From Ruminococcaceae bacterium UBA7217 (lineage in GTDB: Bacteria > Bacillota > Clostridia > Oscillospirales > Acutalibacteraceae), in assembly GCA_002490425.1 (NCBI GenBank), contig DKTZ01000016.1, positions 837 to 64,836 of the forward strand: a stretch of DNA of 64,000 bases. The letters are read 5' to 3'. Numbering within the stretch: the first letter of the stretch is position 1; each line of letters begins with the position of its first letter. The translations under genes and the position numbers were made by a program. The notes below the pieces were generated by a model. It saw only the letters and a list, made by a program, of their open reading frames with translations. It made no database searches and was not told the origin of the DNA. Positions 41,433-50,872 of this stretch are shown here, piece after piece.

Positions 41433-43946
41433 GTGAACATTGTAAACACTCTCACGCTTCGCCACATTAAGACGCACAAAAAAAGAACTATTCTGACAAT
41501 TGTTGCGATTATCGTGTCAGTTGCTATGGTAACGGCGGTTTTCACAAGCGCAATTTCATTTATAAAGTATTTTCAGAATTCAACCTTAGAGGTAGACGGT
41601 AACTGGCATGCGCAGTTTACCGACGACGACTATTCTCTTCACAAGCCCTTCTTTGCGACAGACGAAAATATTGATGAGTTTGCTGCAAGAACGGTGTACG
41701 GAACAACAACCTACGGCAGTGACAATAAGCTGGTAACGCACAATTCAACTATTTTCTGTGCCGAAATAAATTGGTTCGGAATGCGCAATGTTACTGTTTC
41801 AAAGGGCAGACTGCCCGAGAACAGCCATGAGCTGTTGCTTACAAAAAGAGCAATTGACGAATTTGATTTAGATGTAAATATTGGCGATAAAATAACAATT
41901 CCCGTTTCTGTTCCCGATGAAGAAAGCGAAACCGAAAAGATTGTAAACCGTGAATATGAAATCGTAGGTATCAGCGACAGCTTTGTCTCCGCAACCGACA
42001 GCTTTGCTGTTTTTGCAGGTCTTGACAGCGAGGCGTTGAAAGAGTCCCAAGGTACGGTTGTTGTTGCCCGTTACGACAAGCTTGACAACTCAATTTACGA
42101 CAAAATTAAGCAGACACAAACAACCATGGGCTTTGCGAGCTACAGCGTCAACAGCGAGCTGTTTAACTTTTCGATGATTTTGGACGGTAACGGGGTAATG
42201 ATTTCCCTCGGACTGTTTGCAGGAATACTGCTCTTAATAATTGCGGTTGTTTCCGTATTTATGATTTACGACAGCTTTGCCGTGTCGTATCAGGAAAGGG
42301 CAAAATACCTCGGAATGTTAGCCTCAGTGGGAGCTACAAAACGCCAGAAGAGAATGTCGATTTACTTTGAAGGACTTATTTTAGGTCTTATCAGCGTACC
42401 TTTAGGTATAATTTCCGGTATAGGCGGAATTGCTGTCACCTTTAAGTGCATTGAAGACGCATTCCTGAGCACCGTGACCTACGGAACAGACAGTTTGAAG
42501 GTGTATGTTAACTGGTTCGTAATTTTGGGTACTGTTCTTGCAAGCGCAGTTACAATTTTCATTTCAATGTATATCCCTGCAAGAAAGGCTTCAAAAACTA
42601 CGGCTATTGACGCTATTCGTCAGGCTAATACCGTTAAGGTTAAAAAGCCTAAAAGACTGCGGACATCAAAGCTTACAGGTAAAATATTCGGTTACGAGGG
42701 TACTTTGGCAGTTAAGAACTTTAAGCGCAACGGCAGGCGGTCAAGAAATATTGTATTTGCACTGAGCCTCAGCGTTGTTGTATTCTTAACGGTTGCAAAT
42801 TTCAGCGCAATGCTTTCAGATATTCTCAAAACAAGCCTTATTTTAACTCCCGACATAACTCTTTCTGCGGAGTATAAGGATAAAGATACTCTCTTGGAAA
42901 CTGTAAAAGAAAACAAAAATATCAACAGCAGTTTTTATGATGTATCAAGATTTGCAGAAATAGACAAATCGTATTACAAGGAGTTAGGTGAAGATGAGGT
43001 AAGCATCGCAGGAGTTGTATTCCTTGACAACGCCTCCTTTGACGGCTACCTTAAAGAATTGGGCGAACGCACCGAAAAATATCACGACAAAAACAACCCG
43101 ACTGCAATTGTTTTCAACAGCGTATTAAAAACGACTGACGGTAAAAAAACAAGAGAACAACCCCTTAAAGACTTAGAGGGTCAAAGCATATCGCTGACTG
43201 TTTCCGGACCCACAGTAAATGAAGAGGGGGAGGAAATCGAAAATCCCGTTAAAAAAGAGTCGGAAATTACAGTGGGAATCCAGACAACCAAGCAATGGGG
43301 CGAAGAAAAATTCGTCAGTATGAACTATACGTCTTGCCCGCTGATTGTTATGTCTGAGGACCACATCGGCAGTGTTATGGGCGGTTTGGCAGACACAGCT
43401 GACATAAATTTCAGCATAATGTGCGATGATTTTGAAGAAGTCAGAAAAGAGATTATGAAATCCGTTAGAGAGAAAAATTCCGAAATGGGCTTTTCTATCT
43501 CAACTCCCAGAGCGGGATACAATGAAATGAACAATCTGTTTACCATTGCAAAGGTATTTATTTACGGCTTTATTACGCTCATTTCAATAATCTCCGTGCT
43601 CAATATAATAAATACCATTTCCAATTCAATGAACGAACGCAGACGTGAGTTTGCAATGCTCCGCTCCGTGGGAATGACGCCCAAAAGCTTCAAGAGAATG
43701 ATTTATTTTGAGGCAGGGCGTTACGGCGCAAAGGCTTTGCTGTTCTCATTCCCCATAGGTGTGCTGATACATTTTGCGATGTATAAAGCGCTTTCGGGCA
43801 GTATGGATTTTGGCTTTATAGTGCATCCCGTTCCATATCTTTTAGCAATTATTGCTGTGTTTACAATAATAGGAATAGCGCTTCTTTATTCAATAGATAA
43901 AATCCGTGACGACAACATCATTGAAAATCTCAAAACGGATATATAG
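41433..43946 (+). CDS. FtsX-like ABC permease with two FtsX domains
   Basis: An 837-residue membrane protein starting with GTG right after the ATPase stop. One N-terminal helix (about 18-45) is followed by a large extracytoplasmic domain and a three-helix FtsX block (about 260-390). A second helix, a second external domain and a final FtsX block (about 705-830) then follow. The duplication in one chain resembles BceB-like and YtrF-like permeases. Substrate is unknown. The direct repeats upstream hint at control by a two-component system, as in antimicrobial peptide detoxification modules, but the sensor and regulator are not here. Confidence 0.88.
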   Translation: MNIVNTLTLRHIKTHKKRTILTIVAIIVSVAMVTAVFTSAISFIKYFQNSTLEVDGNWHAQFTDDDYSLHKPFFATDENIDEFAARTVYGTTTYGSDNKLVTHNSTIFCAEINWFGMRNVTVSKGRLPENSHELLLTKRAIDEFDLDVNIGDKITIPVSVPDEESETEKIVNREYEIVGISDSFVSATDSFAVFAGLDSEALKESQGTVVVARYDKLDNSIYDKIKQTQTTMGFASYSVNSELFNFSMILDGNGVMISLGLFAGILLLIIAVVSVFMIYDSFAVSYQERAKYLGMLASVGATKRQKRMSIYFEGLILGLISVPLGIISGIGGIAVTFKCIEDAFLSTVTYGTDSLKVYVNWFVILGTVLASAVTIFISMYIPARKASKTTAIDAIRQANTVKVKKPKRLRTSKLTGKIFGYEGTLAVKNFKRNGRRSRNIVFALSLSVVVFLTVANFSAMLSDILKTSLILTPDITLSAEYKDKDTLLETVKENKNINSSFYDVSRFAEIDKSYYKELGEDEVSIAGVVFLDNASFDGYLKELGERTEKYHDKNNPTAIVFNSVLKTTDGKKTREQPLKDLEGQSISLTVSGPTVNEEGEEIENPVKKESEITVGIQTTKQWGEEKFVSMNYTSCPLIVMSEDHIGSVMGGLADTADINFSIMCDDFEEVRKEIMKSVREKNSEMGFSISTPRAGYNEMNNLFTIAKVFIYGFITLISIISVLNIINTISNSMNERRREFAMLRSVGMTPKSFKRMIYFEAGRYGAKALLFSFPIGVLIHFAMYKALSGSMDFGFIVHPVPYLLAIIAVFTIIGIALLYSIDKIRDDNIIENLKTDI

Positions 43947-43953
43947 TAAATGC

Positions 43954-43986
43954 AAAACAGGACAGCTCAATGGCTGTCCTGTTTTT
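43954..43986 (+). terminator. intrinsic terminator of the ABC exporter operon
   Basis: AAAACAGGACAGC pairs with GCTGTCCTGTTTT around TCAATG, ending in a T run. Confidence 0.85.
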
Positions 43987-44000
43987 ATGTTAAGCAGAGC

Positions 44001-44185
44001 GTAGGGCAGGGGTTTACCCGCCAAGAAAATCGTAGGGGACAATGCCCTCTGTCCCGTTTTTTTGCACACCCCGTAGGAAACGCAAGTATGGATTTTGTTT
44101 TGTAGGGTGCATCGACCCGATGCACCGGGAAAATGTGCGTAAAAATAAAAATTGCCACGGATAGCCGAGGTCGGCTGTCCCTACA
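44001..44185. repeat. array of four GTAGGG/CCTACA palindromes
   Basis: GTAGGGCAGGGG begins at 44001 and GTAGGGGACA...TGTCCC at 44032. GTAGGGTGCATCG-ACC-CGATGCACC follows at 44102-44126, and GGATAGCCGAGGTCGGCTGTCC with CTACAA at 44159-44186. They share ends but differ in stem sequence. No gene is present in this gap. Confidence 0.7.
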
Positions 44186-44202
44186 ATTCTCGTCGCCCCG
44201 TT

Positions 44203-45558
44203 CTACGCTTTAAAATATTTTTTAATTTGTTTATGATAATTAAAATAGAATATCAGCGACAATGCCGTTGCCGTGAGCCAGCCAATCGGCCAGGCAAGCC
44301 AAATTCCCACCGAGCCGAGGGCAGTCCCCGAAAGAATTTTCGCCAGTACAACACGCAAAATCAAATCTGTAAAGGTTGCAAGCATAAACTGCTTCATTTT
44401 GCCCGCTCCTCTGAGAACTCCGTCCGCAATAAGCTTTGTTGAAACGACAAAATAGAACGGAGAAATTATTTTTAAAATCATAATTCCCGTATTCATAGCC
44501 TCGCCTGTGTAATCATTTATAAAAATGTGAACTAAACTTTTGCCGAAGAAGAAATAGCCAAAAGAAAAAACAGCTCCGATTAAAACGACCATTCTGACGC
44601 CTGCTTTAAATCCTTCGTGCACTCTTTCTTTTCTTTCTGCGCCGAGGTTTTGCGCCGTATAATTCGACATTCCCGTACCGATAGTGTTAAACGAGGTTAT
44701 TACAAGATTGTTAAGCTTTATTGATGCCGAATAGCCCGCAATTACGCTTGAACCGAATGTATTTATTATACCTTGAATAATGATATTTCCGACTGAAACA
44801 AAGCTTTGCTGTAAGATGCTCGGAATTGCTATATACGAAATTTTTCGCAGTATTTCAAATGAGAATACCTTGTTTCTTCCGTCAGTTTTTATCTTTTTAA
44901 GCCGTTTAAATACGAAAATCAGAGCAAGAATACAGCTTACTCCCTGACACAGAAATGTTGCCCACGCAACGCCGTCAACGCCGCGTTTGAATATGCCTTT
45001 CAATGCAGTTGTAAACAGAATATCCATAAAAATATTTGCAACAGACGAGCACATCAGAAAATAAAACGGAGTTTTTGAATCACCGAGAGCTGAGAAAATA
45101 CCCGTTGCAACATTATAGTAAAATACAAACAACAGTCCTAAAATGTAAATATCAAGATAAAGCCTTGAATCCGCTATGATGTCGTCAGGAGTGTTAATAA
45201 GCCGCAAAAGTCCGCCCCCGAACAGAACACCCAAAAGCATTAAAGCAACACACAAAATTCCGCTTGCGATTAAAGCCGTATAAACGGCAGTTTTCAGCTC
45301 TTTAAATTTTTTTGCGCCGAAAAAGCCTGACACAATAACCGAACAGCCGATGTTACAGCCGAACGCAAACGCCATAAAAATCAGCGTTATTTCATAGCTG
45401 TTGCCCACAGCCGCCAAAGCCTTTTCGCTTACAAATTTGCCTGCTACAAAGCTGTCCGCAATCGTATAAAGCTGCTGAAAAATTACACTCCCGAAAAGCG
45501 GCAGACAGAAATTTCTCAAAACCCTGCTCGGTTTTCCGACCGTTAAATCCTTGTTCAT
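44203..45558 (-). CDS. MATE-family multidrug/sodium antiporter
   Basis: A 451-residue protein with twelve predicted membrane helices in two related halves, starting LRNFCLPLFGSVIFQQLYTIADSFVAGKFV and with VLRGAGKMKQF late in the second half. MATE proteins export cationic compounds using a proton or sodium gradient. It is flanked by palindrome clusters on both sides and is probably monocistronic. Nothing nearby indicates its substrate. Confidence 0.9.
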   Translation of the reverse strand: MNKDLTVGKPSRVLRNFCLPLFGSVIFQQLYTIADSFVAGKFVSEKALAAVGNSYEITLIFMAFAFGCNIGCSVIVSGFFGAKKFKELKTAVYTALIASGILCVALMLLGVLFGGGLLRLINTPDDIIADSRLYLDIYILGLLFVFYYNVATGIFSALGDSKTPFYFLMCSSVANIFMDILFTTALKGIFKRGVDGVAWATFLCQGVSCILALIFVFKRLKKIKTDGRNKVFSFEILRKISYIAIPSILQQSFVSVGNIIIQGIINTFGSSVIAGYSASIKLNNLVITSFNTIGTGMSNYTAQNLGAERKERVHEGFKAGVRMVVLIGAVFSFGYFFFGKSLVHIFINDYTGEAMNTGIMILKIISPFYFVVSTKLIADGVLRGAGKMKQFMLATFTDLILRVVLAKILSGTALGSVGIWLAWPIGWLTATALSLIFYFNYHKQIKKYFKA

Positions 45559-45689
45559 TAAAAAAGCCTTCTCTTAATAAAATATGCTGACCGACTCAGC
45601 ATTTTTCCGAAAAATATTTTAGCACAATTCCGCAAAATGTAAAGAATTTTTAATGGAAAAATGAATAAAAATTCAAACAAAAGATCAAT

Positions 45690-45862
45690 GGACGATACAC
45701 TCATCGTTCCGTAGAAAAAACAGATAACTTTACGGACAGGCGTGGAAGCCTGTCCCTACAAAATCATTTTTAATTTGGATATAAAATTCGACGAAAGTAA
45801 ACCCCTGCCCTACATTTGTTGCAATTTTATACAAAAAACGGGATGGTGTTACCGTCCCGTAC
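45690..45862. repeat. intergenic palindromes of the CCTACA family
   Basis: GACGAT...ATCGTTC with CGTAG lies near 45690-45715. GGACAGGC-GTGGAA-GCCTGTCC followed by CTACAA lies at 45734-45761. CCCCTGCCCTACA lies near 45802-45815, and ACGGGA/TCCCGT followed by ACAA near 45838-45862. They fill the gap between two minus-strand genes. Confidence 0.65.
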
Positions 45863-45872
45863 AAAATATTAT

Positions 45873-46880
45873 TCAGTTTTTGCTTGCAAAATCCTGCCAA
45901 GCGGAGTCCTTTGAAAGCTCGCCGCCGTTTTGGAATTTTGCTTTTGCCGCTGAATCGTTCTTTAAATATGCGTCAAACCACGAAACAGTATAACCCGACA
46001 CCTTATCGGGATTTGTCATACAAGTTGCATGCACTCCTCCCTTTAACGAAGCATAAACAGCTCTGCCCTCTGAAGCATCATAAGACGGCTTGCACCACTG
46101 CGAGGACACAACGACCATATCTGCCGTGCCCGTAAGATAAAGTGCCGAGGCTTTAAGACCTTTTGCCTCATCCTTGGACGATGCGCCCGCGATTGACACA
46201 ATGCACTTAATCCTTCCATCCTTTTGAGCCGCATTAACTGAGCTTCTGCCACCCTGTGAATGGCCTGCCGCACCGATTTTGCCTGTATCAACCTTGCCGC
46301 AGAAAATACTTTTTGTGTCGCTGTTTTTGCCTATTATGTAATCAATCGAATCAATCTGCGCCTTACCGTCAGCAGTCATTACGCTTGAATCCGCAACAAC
46401 AATGTAACCACCCTCGGCAATTTTCTTTAAAAGCCCGTCATATGTATCGGTCGCACAGCCTGTGCCGTTTGCCCAAACAACAACGGGATACTGCTTTGTT
46501 TCAGCCTCTAACGCCGCAGGATAATAAACCTTTTTACTGCCGTCTGTAAGTGATTTAACGCCTGTCGGAACGGGTTTGGTCTGGGAATTTGCTGACGGTT
46601 CAGTTTGAGGTCCGTTTTCCTTTTCCGAAACTGACGGTGTAATGTTAGTTACATCTGACGACTCAATCTGCGACTGAATCTCGTCCGAAGTTGACTGTAT
46701 TTCGCCGCCCGTCTCTCCCGTTTTTTCTTCGGCATTTACCGATACCGCAGGGTTTGTCGGCTTGTCTATATTCTTTTTATGCAGCAAAACAGCAGAAACA
46801 ACCGAAAAAACAGCAACTGCAACAACCCCTGCAATGATGCCGATAAATATGCTTCTATGCTCGTTTATCCAATCACGCAT
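45873..46880 (-). CDS. membrane-anchored alpha/beta hydrolase, cutinase/PET-hydrolase-like
   Basis: A 335-residue protein. A short cytoplasmic start and one membrane span (about 10-35) are followed by a Ser/Thr/Glu/Pro-rich linker (about 36-105) and an extracytoplasmic alpha/beta hydrolase domain. The oxyanion region is VVWANGTG, the nucleophile elbow is GHSQGG, with a likely Asp after LYLTGTADMV and His in GGVHATCM. The pattern resembles cutinase or chlorophyllase-type esterases. Substrate is unknown; a polymeric or plant ester is possible for a gut organism. It lies 14 bases after the short HTH gene. Confidence 0.8.
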   Translation of the reverse strand: MRDWINEHRSIFIGIIAGVVAVAVFSVVSAVLLHKKNIDKPTNPAVSVNAEEKTGETGGEIQSTSDEIQSQIESSDVTNITPSVSEKENGPQTEPSANSQTKPVPTGVKSLTDGSKKVYYPAALEAETKQYPVVVWANGTGCATDTYDGLLKKIAEGGYIVVADSSVMTADGKAQIDSIDYIIGKNSDTKSIFCGKVDTGKIGAAGHSQGGRSSVNAAQKDGRIKCIVSIAGASSKDEAKGLKASALYLTGTADMVVVSSQWCKPSYDASEGRAVYASLKGGVHATCMTNPDKVSGYTVSWFDAYLKNDSAAKAKFQNGGELSKDSAWQDFASKN

Positions 46881-46894
46881 AAAAGTCCCCCTGA

Positions 46895-47302
46895 TTATTT
46901 ATAGTTTTCATAATCCTTTGTAATCGCTTTTCTTGCTTCTTCACGCTCTAAAGGGTCAACCTGTGTAATTATTTTATGGAGAACTGCCGCCGCCTCGTCC
47001 TTTTCGAGTTTATCGCTTGCAAGCAAAATTTCAGTAACCGTAACAGCCTCTTTTGCCGTTACCCATTCACGCTCCGGCTTTATTAAGAAATACGTGTTTT
47101 TCGCCTCGTTATATGCAATAGCATTTTGAGTCGTGTTGTTTGACTCGGCAATGTAATCACGCAGAGTCTTTATATCCCTTTTAATTGTCAGCATTGTTAC
47201 GCCGAATTCATTGGAAAGCGCTTCAAGACTAACCTCACTTCCGTCAATAAGTCTGTCGGCAATACTTAAAAGTCTGAAAGCTTTATCAGGTTTTTTACGC
47301 AT
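46895..47302 (-). CDS. short HTH regulator, WYL-type N-terminus without a WYL domain
   Basis: A 135-residue protein. Residues about 5-60 form a DeoR/HTH_11-like winged helix (ALSNEFGVTMLTIKRDIKTL), followed by a stretch typical of the linker in WYL regulators (YFLIKPEREWVTAKEAVTVTEIL). It ends where a WYL ligand domain would begin, so it is either truncated or a genuine short form. AGGGG lies about nine bases upstream of the ATG. It sits between recG and the hydrolase gene on the same strand and could regulate the latter. Confidence 0.65.
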   Translation of the reverse strand: MRKKPDKAFRLLSIADRLIDGSEVSLEALSNEFGVTMLTIKRDIKTLRDYIAESNNTTQNAIAYNEAKNTYFLIKPEREWVTAKEAVTVTEILLASDKLEKDEAAAVLHKIITQVDPLEREEARKAITKDYENYK

Positions 47303-47320
47303 AAGTTTTTCCCCTTTTAT

Positions 47321-49375
47321 TTATATTGTATTCGCTGTGGCAGTGTTCCCAAGTGAATTTATTTTCTTGTTTACCTGTCTGCCGATTTTTATATGCTCAC
47401 TTTTTATGAAATTCGGGTCGTTTCTTGTAATTTCACCCGCTAATTCCTGTGTTTCGGTAAGGATTTTTGAATCCGTCATTAAATCTGCAATGCGAAGACG
47501 GGGAAGTCCGTGCTGACGGGTTCCGAAAAAGTCGCCGGGACCCCGAAGGCGCAAATCCTCATCTGCTATTTTAAAGCCGTCCGTTGTGGAGCACATTATA
47601 TTCATTCGCCGCACGGTGTCCTCACCGCTCGAATCGGTAACAAGAATACACGTTGATTCTTGTGTTCCTCTGCCTACACGACCTCTAAGCTGATGAAGCT
47701 GTGAAAGCCCGAACCGTTCCGCATTCTCAATCACCATTATTACAGCATTGGGCACGTCAACGCCGACCTCAATTACAACAGTTGAAATTAAAAGCTGAAT
47801 TTTACCGCTCTTGAAATCGGACATTATTTCGTCCTTTTTCTTAGGCGCCATTTTGCCGTGCAAAAGCCCTAAGCTGTAATCTTTAAATACTGTATTTTTG
47901 GCTTTTTCGTAATATTCCTCAACATTTTGAACGCCTGTGACCGCTTCGCTTTCCTCAACAAGGGGACAGACAATGTACCCCTGAAAGCCTTTATCAAGAT
48001 AAGATTTTATATAGTCCAACATTCCGCCGCGTTTTTTAGATGAGACTGCGTATGTTACGGTTTTCTGCCTGCCGGGCGGAAGTTCATCCAAAACAGAAAC
48101 ATCCAAATCGCCGAATAAAATAAGCGCAAGGGTTCGGGGTATCGGCGTTGCGGACATAACATAAACGTGTGGGTTTTTGCCCTTTGAGCAAAGTCCCGTT
48201 CTCTGCTTTACGCCGAAGCGGTGCTGTTCGTCTGTAATTACCAAGCCGAGATTTTTAAATTCCACATCGTCTTGAATAAGTGCGTGCGTACCGATTATTA
48301 AATCAATGTCTCCGTTTTTAAGTCTTTCCTTAATTCGCTTTTTGTCAGCAGTCTTTGTAGAGCCTGTTAAAAGCTCACAGCTTATGCCTGCCGAGGCGAA
48401 AAGCGAAGTAAATGTTTCAAAATGCTGAACCGCCAAAACCTCAGTCGGTGCCATTAAAGCGGACTGTATTCCATTTTTGGTGCAAATGTAAACGAGTGCG
48501 GCGGCAACAGCCGTTTTCCCGCTCCCGACATCACCCTGCAAAAGTCTGTTCATCTGCTTGCCGCTTTGCATATCCGTTACTGCTGCTTTAACGGCTTTTT
48601 TTTGAGCATTTGTCGGCTCAAACGGAAGCAATTTAAAGAAATCATTTGAACAGTCAATTTTTATCTTATTATCGGTTTTAACCGTCTTATTTGCATTTTT
48701 AAGCCTCATTAAGCTCAGCTGTAATATAAACAGCTCGTCAAAAATCAGCCTTTCCCGTGCTTTTTGCAATGATTCGGCATTTTCGGGAAAATGGATTTGC
48801 CTGATTGCCGTGTCAAGCGACACAAGAGAATATTTCTGCAATATATACTGCGGCAAAAATTCTGGTATCTCGGTTTTATCGGAAAGTACGTTTTCCAGAG
48901 CCGAGCGAATTTGCCGCGATGTTATCTTGGAATTTTGATGATAAATCGGAAGAATTGCCTTTGACTGCCGGACGGGAATAAACATAGGCGAAACCATTTC
49001 CCTTGCCGCATACTTGCCGAGAGTAATTTTACCGTAAAAAAGATATTCCTCACCCGATTTGAGCATAGACGAAATATATTTATTGTTAAAAAACGTTACG
49101 GAAACAATGCTGTCCCCGTCGGTAACAGAGCCTTTTGCAATTAACATTCCGCCCCGAACTCTGTCATTTTTCAATGGGTAAAGCAGTGTTCCCTTAATGC
49201 AGACATTTTCGCCTATAGGGCAGCGCTCAATCGGCAAAATGCTGCTCCAATCCTCATAAGCACGGGGGTAAAAGCGCAAAAGTTCGCCAACAGTTGCAAC
49301 GCCGAGTGAGCGAAATCCGTCGGCACGTACCTTGCCAACTCCCTTAACTGTTCCTATTTCAGCTGAAAAGTTCAT
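47321..49375 (-). CDS. recG: ATP-dependent DNA helicase RecG
   Basis: A 684-residue fork-remodelling helicase. An N-terminal HhH/wedge OB domain (GTVKGVGKVRADGFRSLGVA, then VCIKGTLLYPLKNDRVRGG) binds branched DNA. The motor has Walker A QGDVGSGKT, the DExH variant DEQH, SATPIPRTLAL and QLRGRVGRGTQ. ATG 49375 preceded by GAGGG is chosen; the frame upstream to 49639 is a shadow of the neighbouring gene. It overlaps that gene by 17 bases, an unusual operon partner for recG. Confidence 0.93.
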   Translation of the reverse strand: MNFSAEIGTVKGVGKVRADGFRSLGVATVGELLRFYPRAYEDWSSILPIERCPIGENVCIKGTLLYPLKNDRVRGGMLIAKGSVTDGDSIVSVTFFNNKYISSMLKSGEEYLFYGKITLGKYAAREMVSPMFIPVRQSKAILPIYHQNSKITSRQIRSALENVLSDKTEIPEFLPQYILQKYSLVSLDTAIRQIHFPENAESLQKARERLIFDELFILQLSLMRLKNANKTVKTDNKIKIDCSNDFFKLLPFEPTNAQKKAVKAAVTDMQSGKQMNRLLQGDVGSGKTAVAAALVYICTKNGIQSALMAPTEVLAVQHFETFTSLFASAGISCELLTGSTKTADKKRIKERLKNGDIDLIIGTHALIQDDVEFKNLGLVITDEQHRFGVKQRTGLCSKGKNPHVYVMSATPIPRTLALILFGDLDVSVLDELPPGRQKTVTYAVSSKKRGGMLDYIKSYLDKGFQGYIVCPLVEESEAVTGVQNVEEYYEKAKNTVFKDYSLGLLHGKMAPKKKDEIMSDFKSGKIQLLISTVVIEVGVDVPNAVIMVIENAERFGLSQLHQLRGRVGRGTQESTCILVTDSSGEDTVRRMNIMCSTTDGFKIADEDLRLRGPGDFFGTRQHGLPRLRIADLMTDSKILTETQELAGEITRNDPNFIKSEHIKIGRQVNKKINSLGNTATANTI

Positions 49376-50867
49376 AATTACCCTCGTAATACAAATCATA
49401 CGGGAAATGCGAAAAAACACCGCTGAAATTGTTTGAGCTGAAAACGGCTCCCGTTCTGAACACAAGCGGTACAAACGGATGGTACTCAACAAACACCTTA
49501 TAAAAATCAGCGTAAGAAATTTTGCCTGCACGCATTTCAAAATAGCTTTGTGAAACCTTACTCGGCTCTGTTTTTTCCGCTTCTTCTGTTTCTTCCTGTG
49601 TCTTAATAAAAAGCTGTGACAAATCCATTGAATAATCAAGCTTTATTTCGCCGATATATATATCATAGTCGCCCGATGCTATTCTTCCGCTGTAATCCTC
49701 AAAGGAAAGAGGTTTAACCTCAATGTAAAAACCTGCCTGATTAAGCACGTCGGCAACAGCATAAGCCGCAGCAACACGGTATTTGTTATCTGCATTTACA
49801 ATAAGAGAGTATGACAGCACATCTTTTCCGTTTGTCAGCGCTTTGCCTGCAAATCTTGTGTAACCGCATCGGTCAATAATCTGTGCCGCCTTTTGCCTGT
49901 CACCCGAAAGCCCTAATTTGCCCTCGGTCAATGCTTTATAAACAGACCAATTCGGATTGCACGGAGCTTTAGAGGGTATTGCGTGTCCCTGATAGCACAC
50001 CTTTGCAATATCGTCTGAATTTATCAGCACAGCAATTGCAGAACGAATATTTTTATTAAGTCCGCCTATTTTTTCGTTAAAGCCCAAATAGACCATATTG
50101 TTAAGGTCGGCAGATGTATAATTGCCGTAAAATCCTGTGTAATTACAGTCAGCTAAATCGGTAAAATAAACATCTGTATTGCCGATTTTGTAAGCATTAA
50201 GCGAAGAATCCGATGTGTTAACCGAGGTAAGCACAACACTCTTGCTCTCGTCAGCGGTGCTAACAAGCTTATTTTCATAAAAATAATACTGACCTGAACC
50301 TATCGGAACATCAGTTTGAAGCTCTGCTGTATTTTCCTTAACTATCGGAAAAACGAGCTTTAAAGCAACAAAAGCGTCCTCAAAAGCAGATGTGAACACA
50401 ACACTGTTCCCCGAAACGGCGGCTGACTCAACTGATTTAAGTGAGTCGGCAAATGCGTAAGAAGTTTTTGCCTTATTAAACGAATACACAACATCACTCG
50501 GTGTAATATTCCCTGACCCGTGGCATTTAAGTCCGCTTTTAACCGAAACTGAGGCTGTTTTTCCGCTTATACTTATTGACGAGGCGACCAACGGCTCTGC
50601 GTCATAGCTTGACGACACAGTAAAAAGCGGCATATACAAAAGCCTTGTAAGATAAAGATTTTCATAGCTTTTTGCAAAAAACGGATTTATTCCGTCCGCA
50701 GTATTATATGGCAAACGCACATTACCGTTTGTTTGCGAAGGTGTATCGCCCGATGCGGTTGAGCTTTCGGAAGGAGCGTCGGCAGACTTTTCCGTCTGCT
50801 TACCGCAGGCGCAGAAAAGCAGTGATATACTCAAAAAAACAGATAAAATTTTAAGTGCTTTCTTCAT
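49359..50867 (-). CDS. family 5 peptide-type substrate-binding lipoprotein, orphan
   Basis: A 502-residue exported lipoprotein: signal peptide MKKALKILSVFLSISLLFCAC with lipidated Cys, then a low-complexity linker, then SBP_bac_5-like sequence (YNTADGINPFFAKSYENLYL, VVYSFNKAKTSYAFADSLKS, LVFPIVKENTAEL, NIRSAIAVLINSDDIAKVCYQGHAIPS). Family members bind oligopeptides or nickel. No permease or ATPase gene is adjacent. GAGGTG precedes ATG 50867. It lies between ymdB and recG with tight spacing, so it is probably expressed with them. Confidence 0.78.
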   Translation of the reverse strand: MKKALKILSVFLSISLLFCACGKQTEKSADAPSESSTASGDTPSQTNGNVRLPYNTADGINPFFAKSYENLYLTRLLYMPLFTVSSSYDAEPLVASSISISGKTASVSVKSGLKCHGSGNITPSDVVYSFNKAKTSYAFADSLKSVESAAVSGNSVVFTSAFEDAFVALKLVFPIVKENTAELQTDVPIGSGQYYFYENKLVSTADESKSVVLTSVNTSDSSLNAYKIGNTDVYFTDLADCNYTGFYGNYTSADLNNMVYLGFNEKIGGLNKNIRSAIAVLINSDDIAKVCYQGHAIPSKAPCNPNWSVYKALTEGKLGLSGDRQKAAQIIDRCGYTRFAGKALTNGKDVLSYSLIVNADNKYRVAAAYAVADVLNQAGFYIEVKPLSFEDYSGRIASGDYDIYIGEIKLDYSMDLSQLFIKTQEETEEAEKTEPSKVSQSYFEMRAGKISYADFYKVFVEYHPFVPLVFRTGAVFSSNNFSGVFSHFPYDLYYEGNYELFS

Positions 50868-50872
50868 TACTG

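Noticed and set aside
44001..44185. Possible CRISPR array
   Set aside because: The repeated units are palindromes of differing sequence with irregular spacing; no constant repeat and no cas genes.
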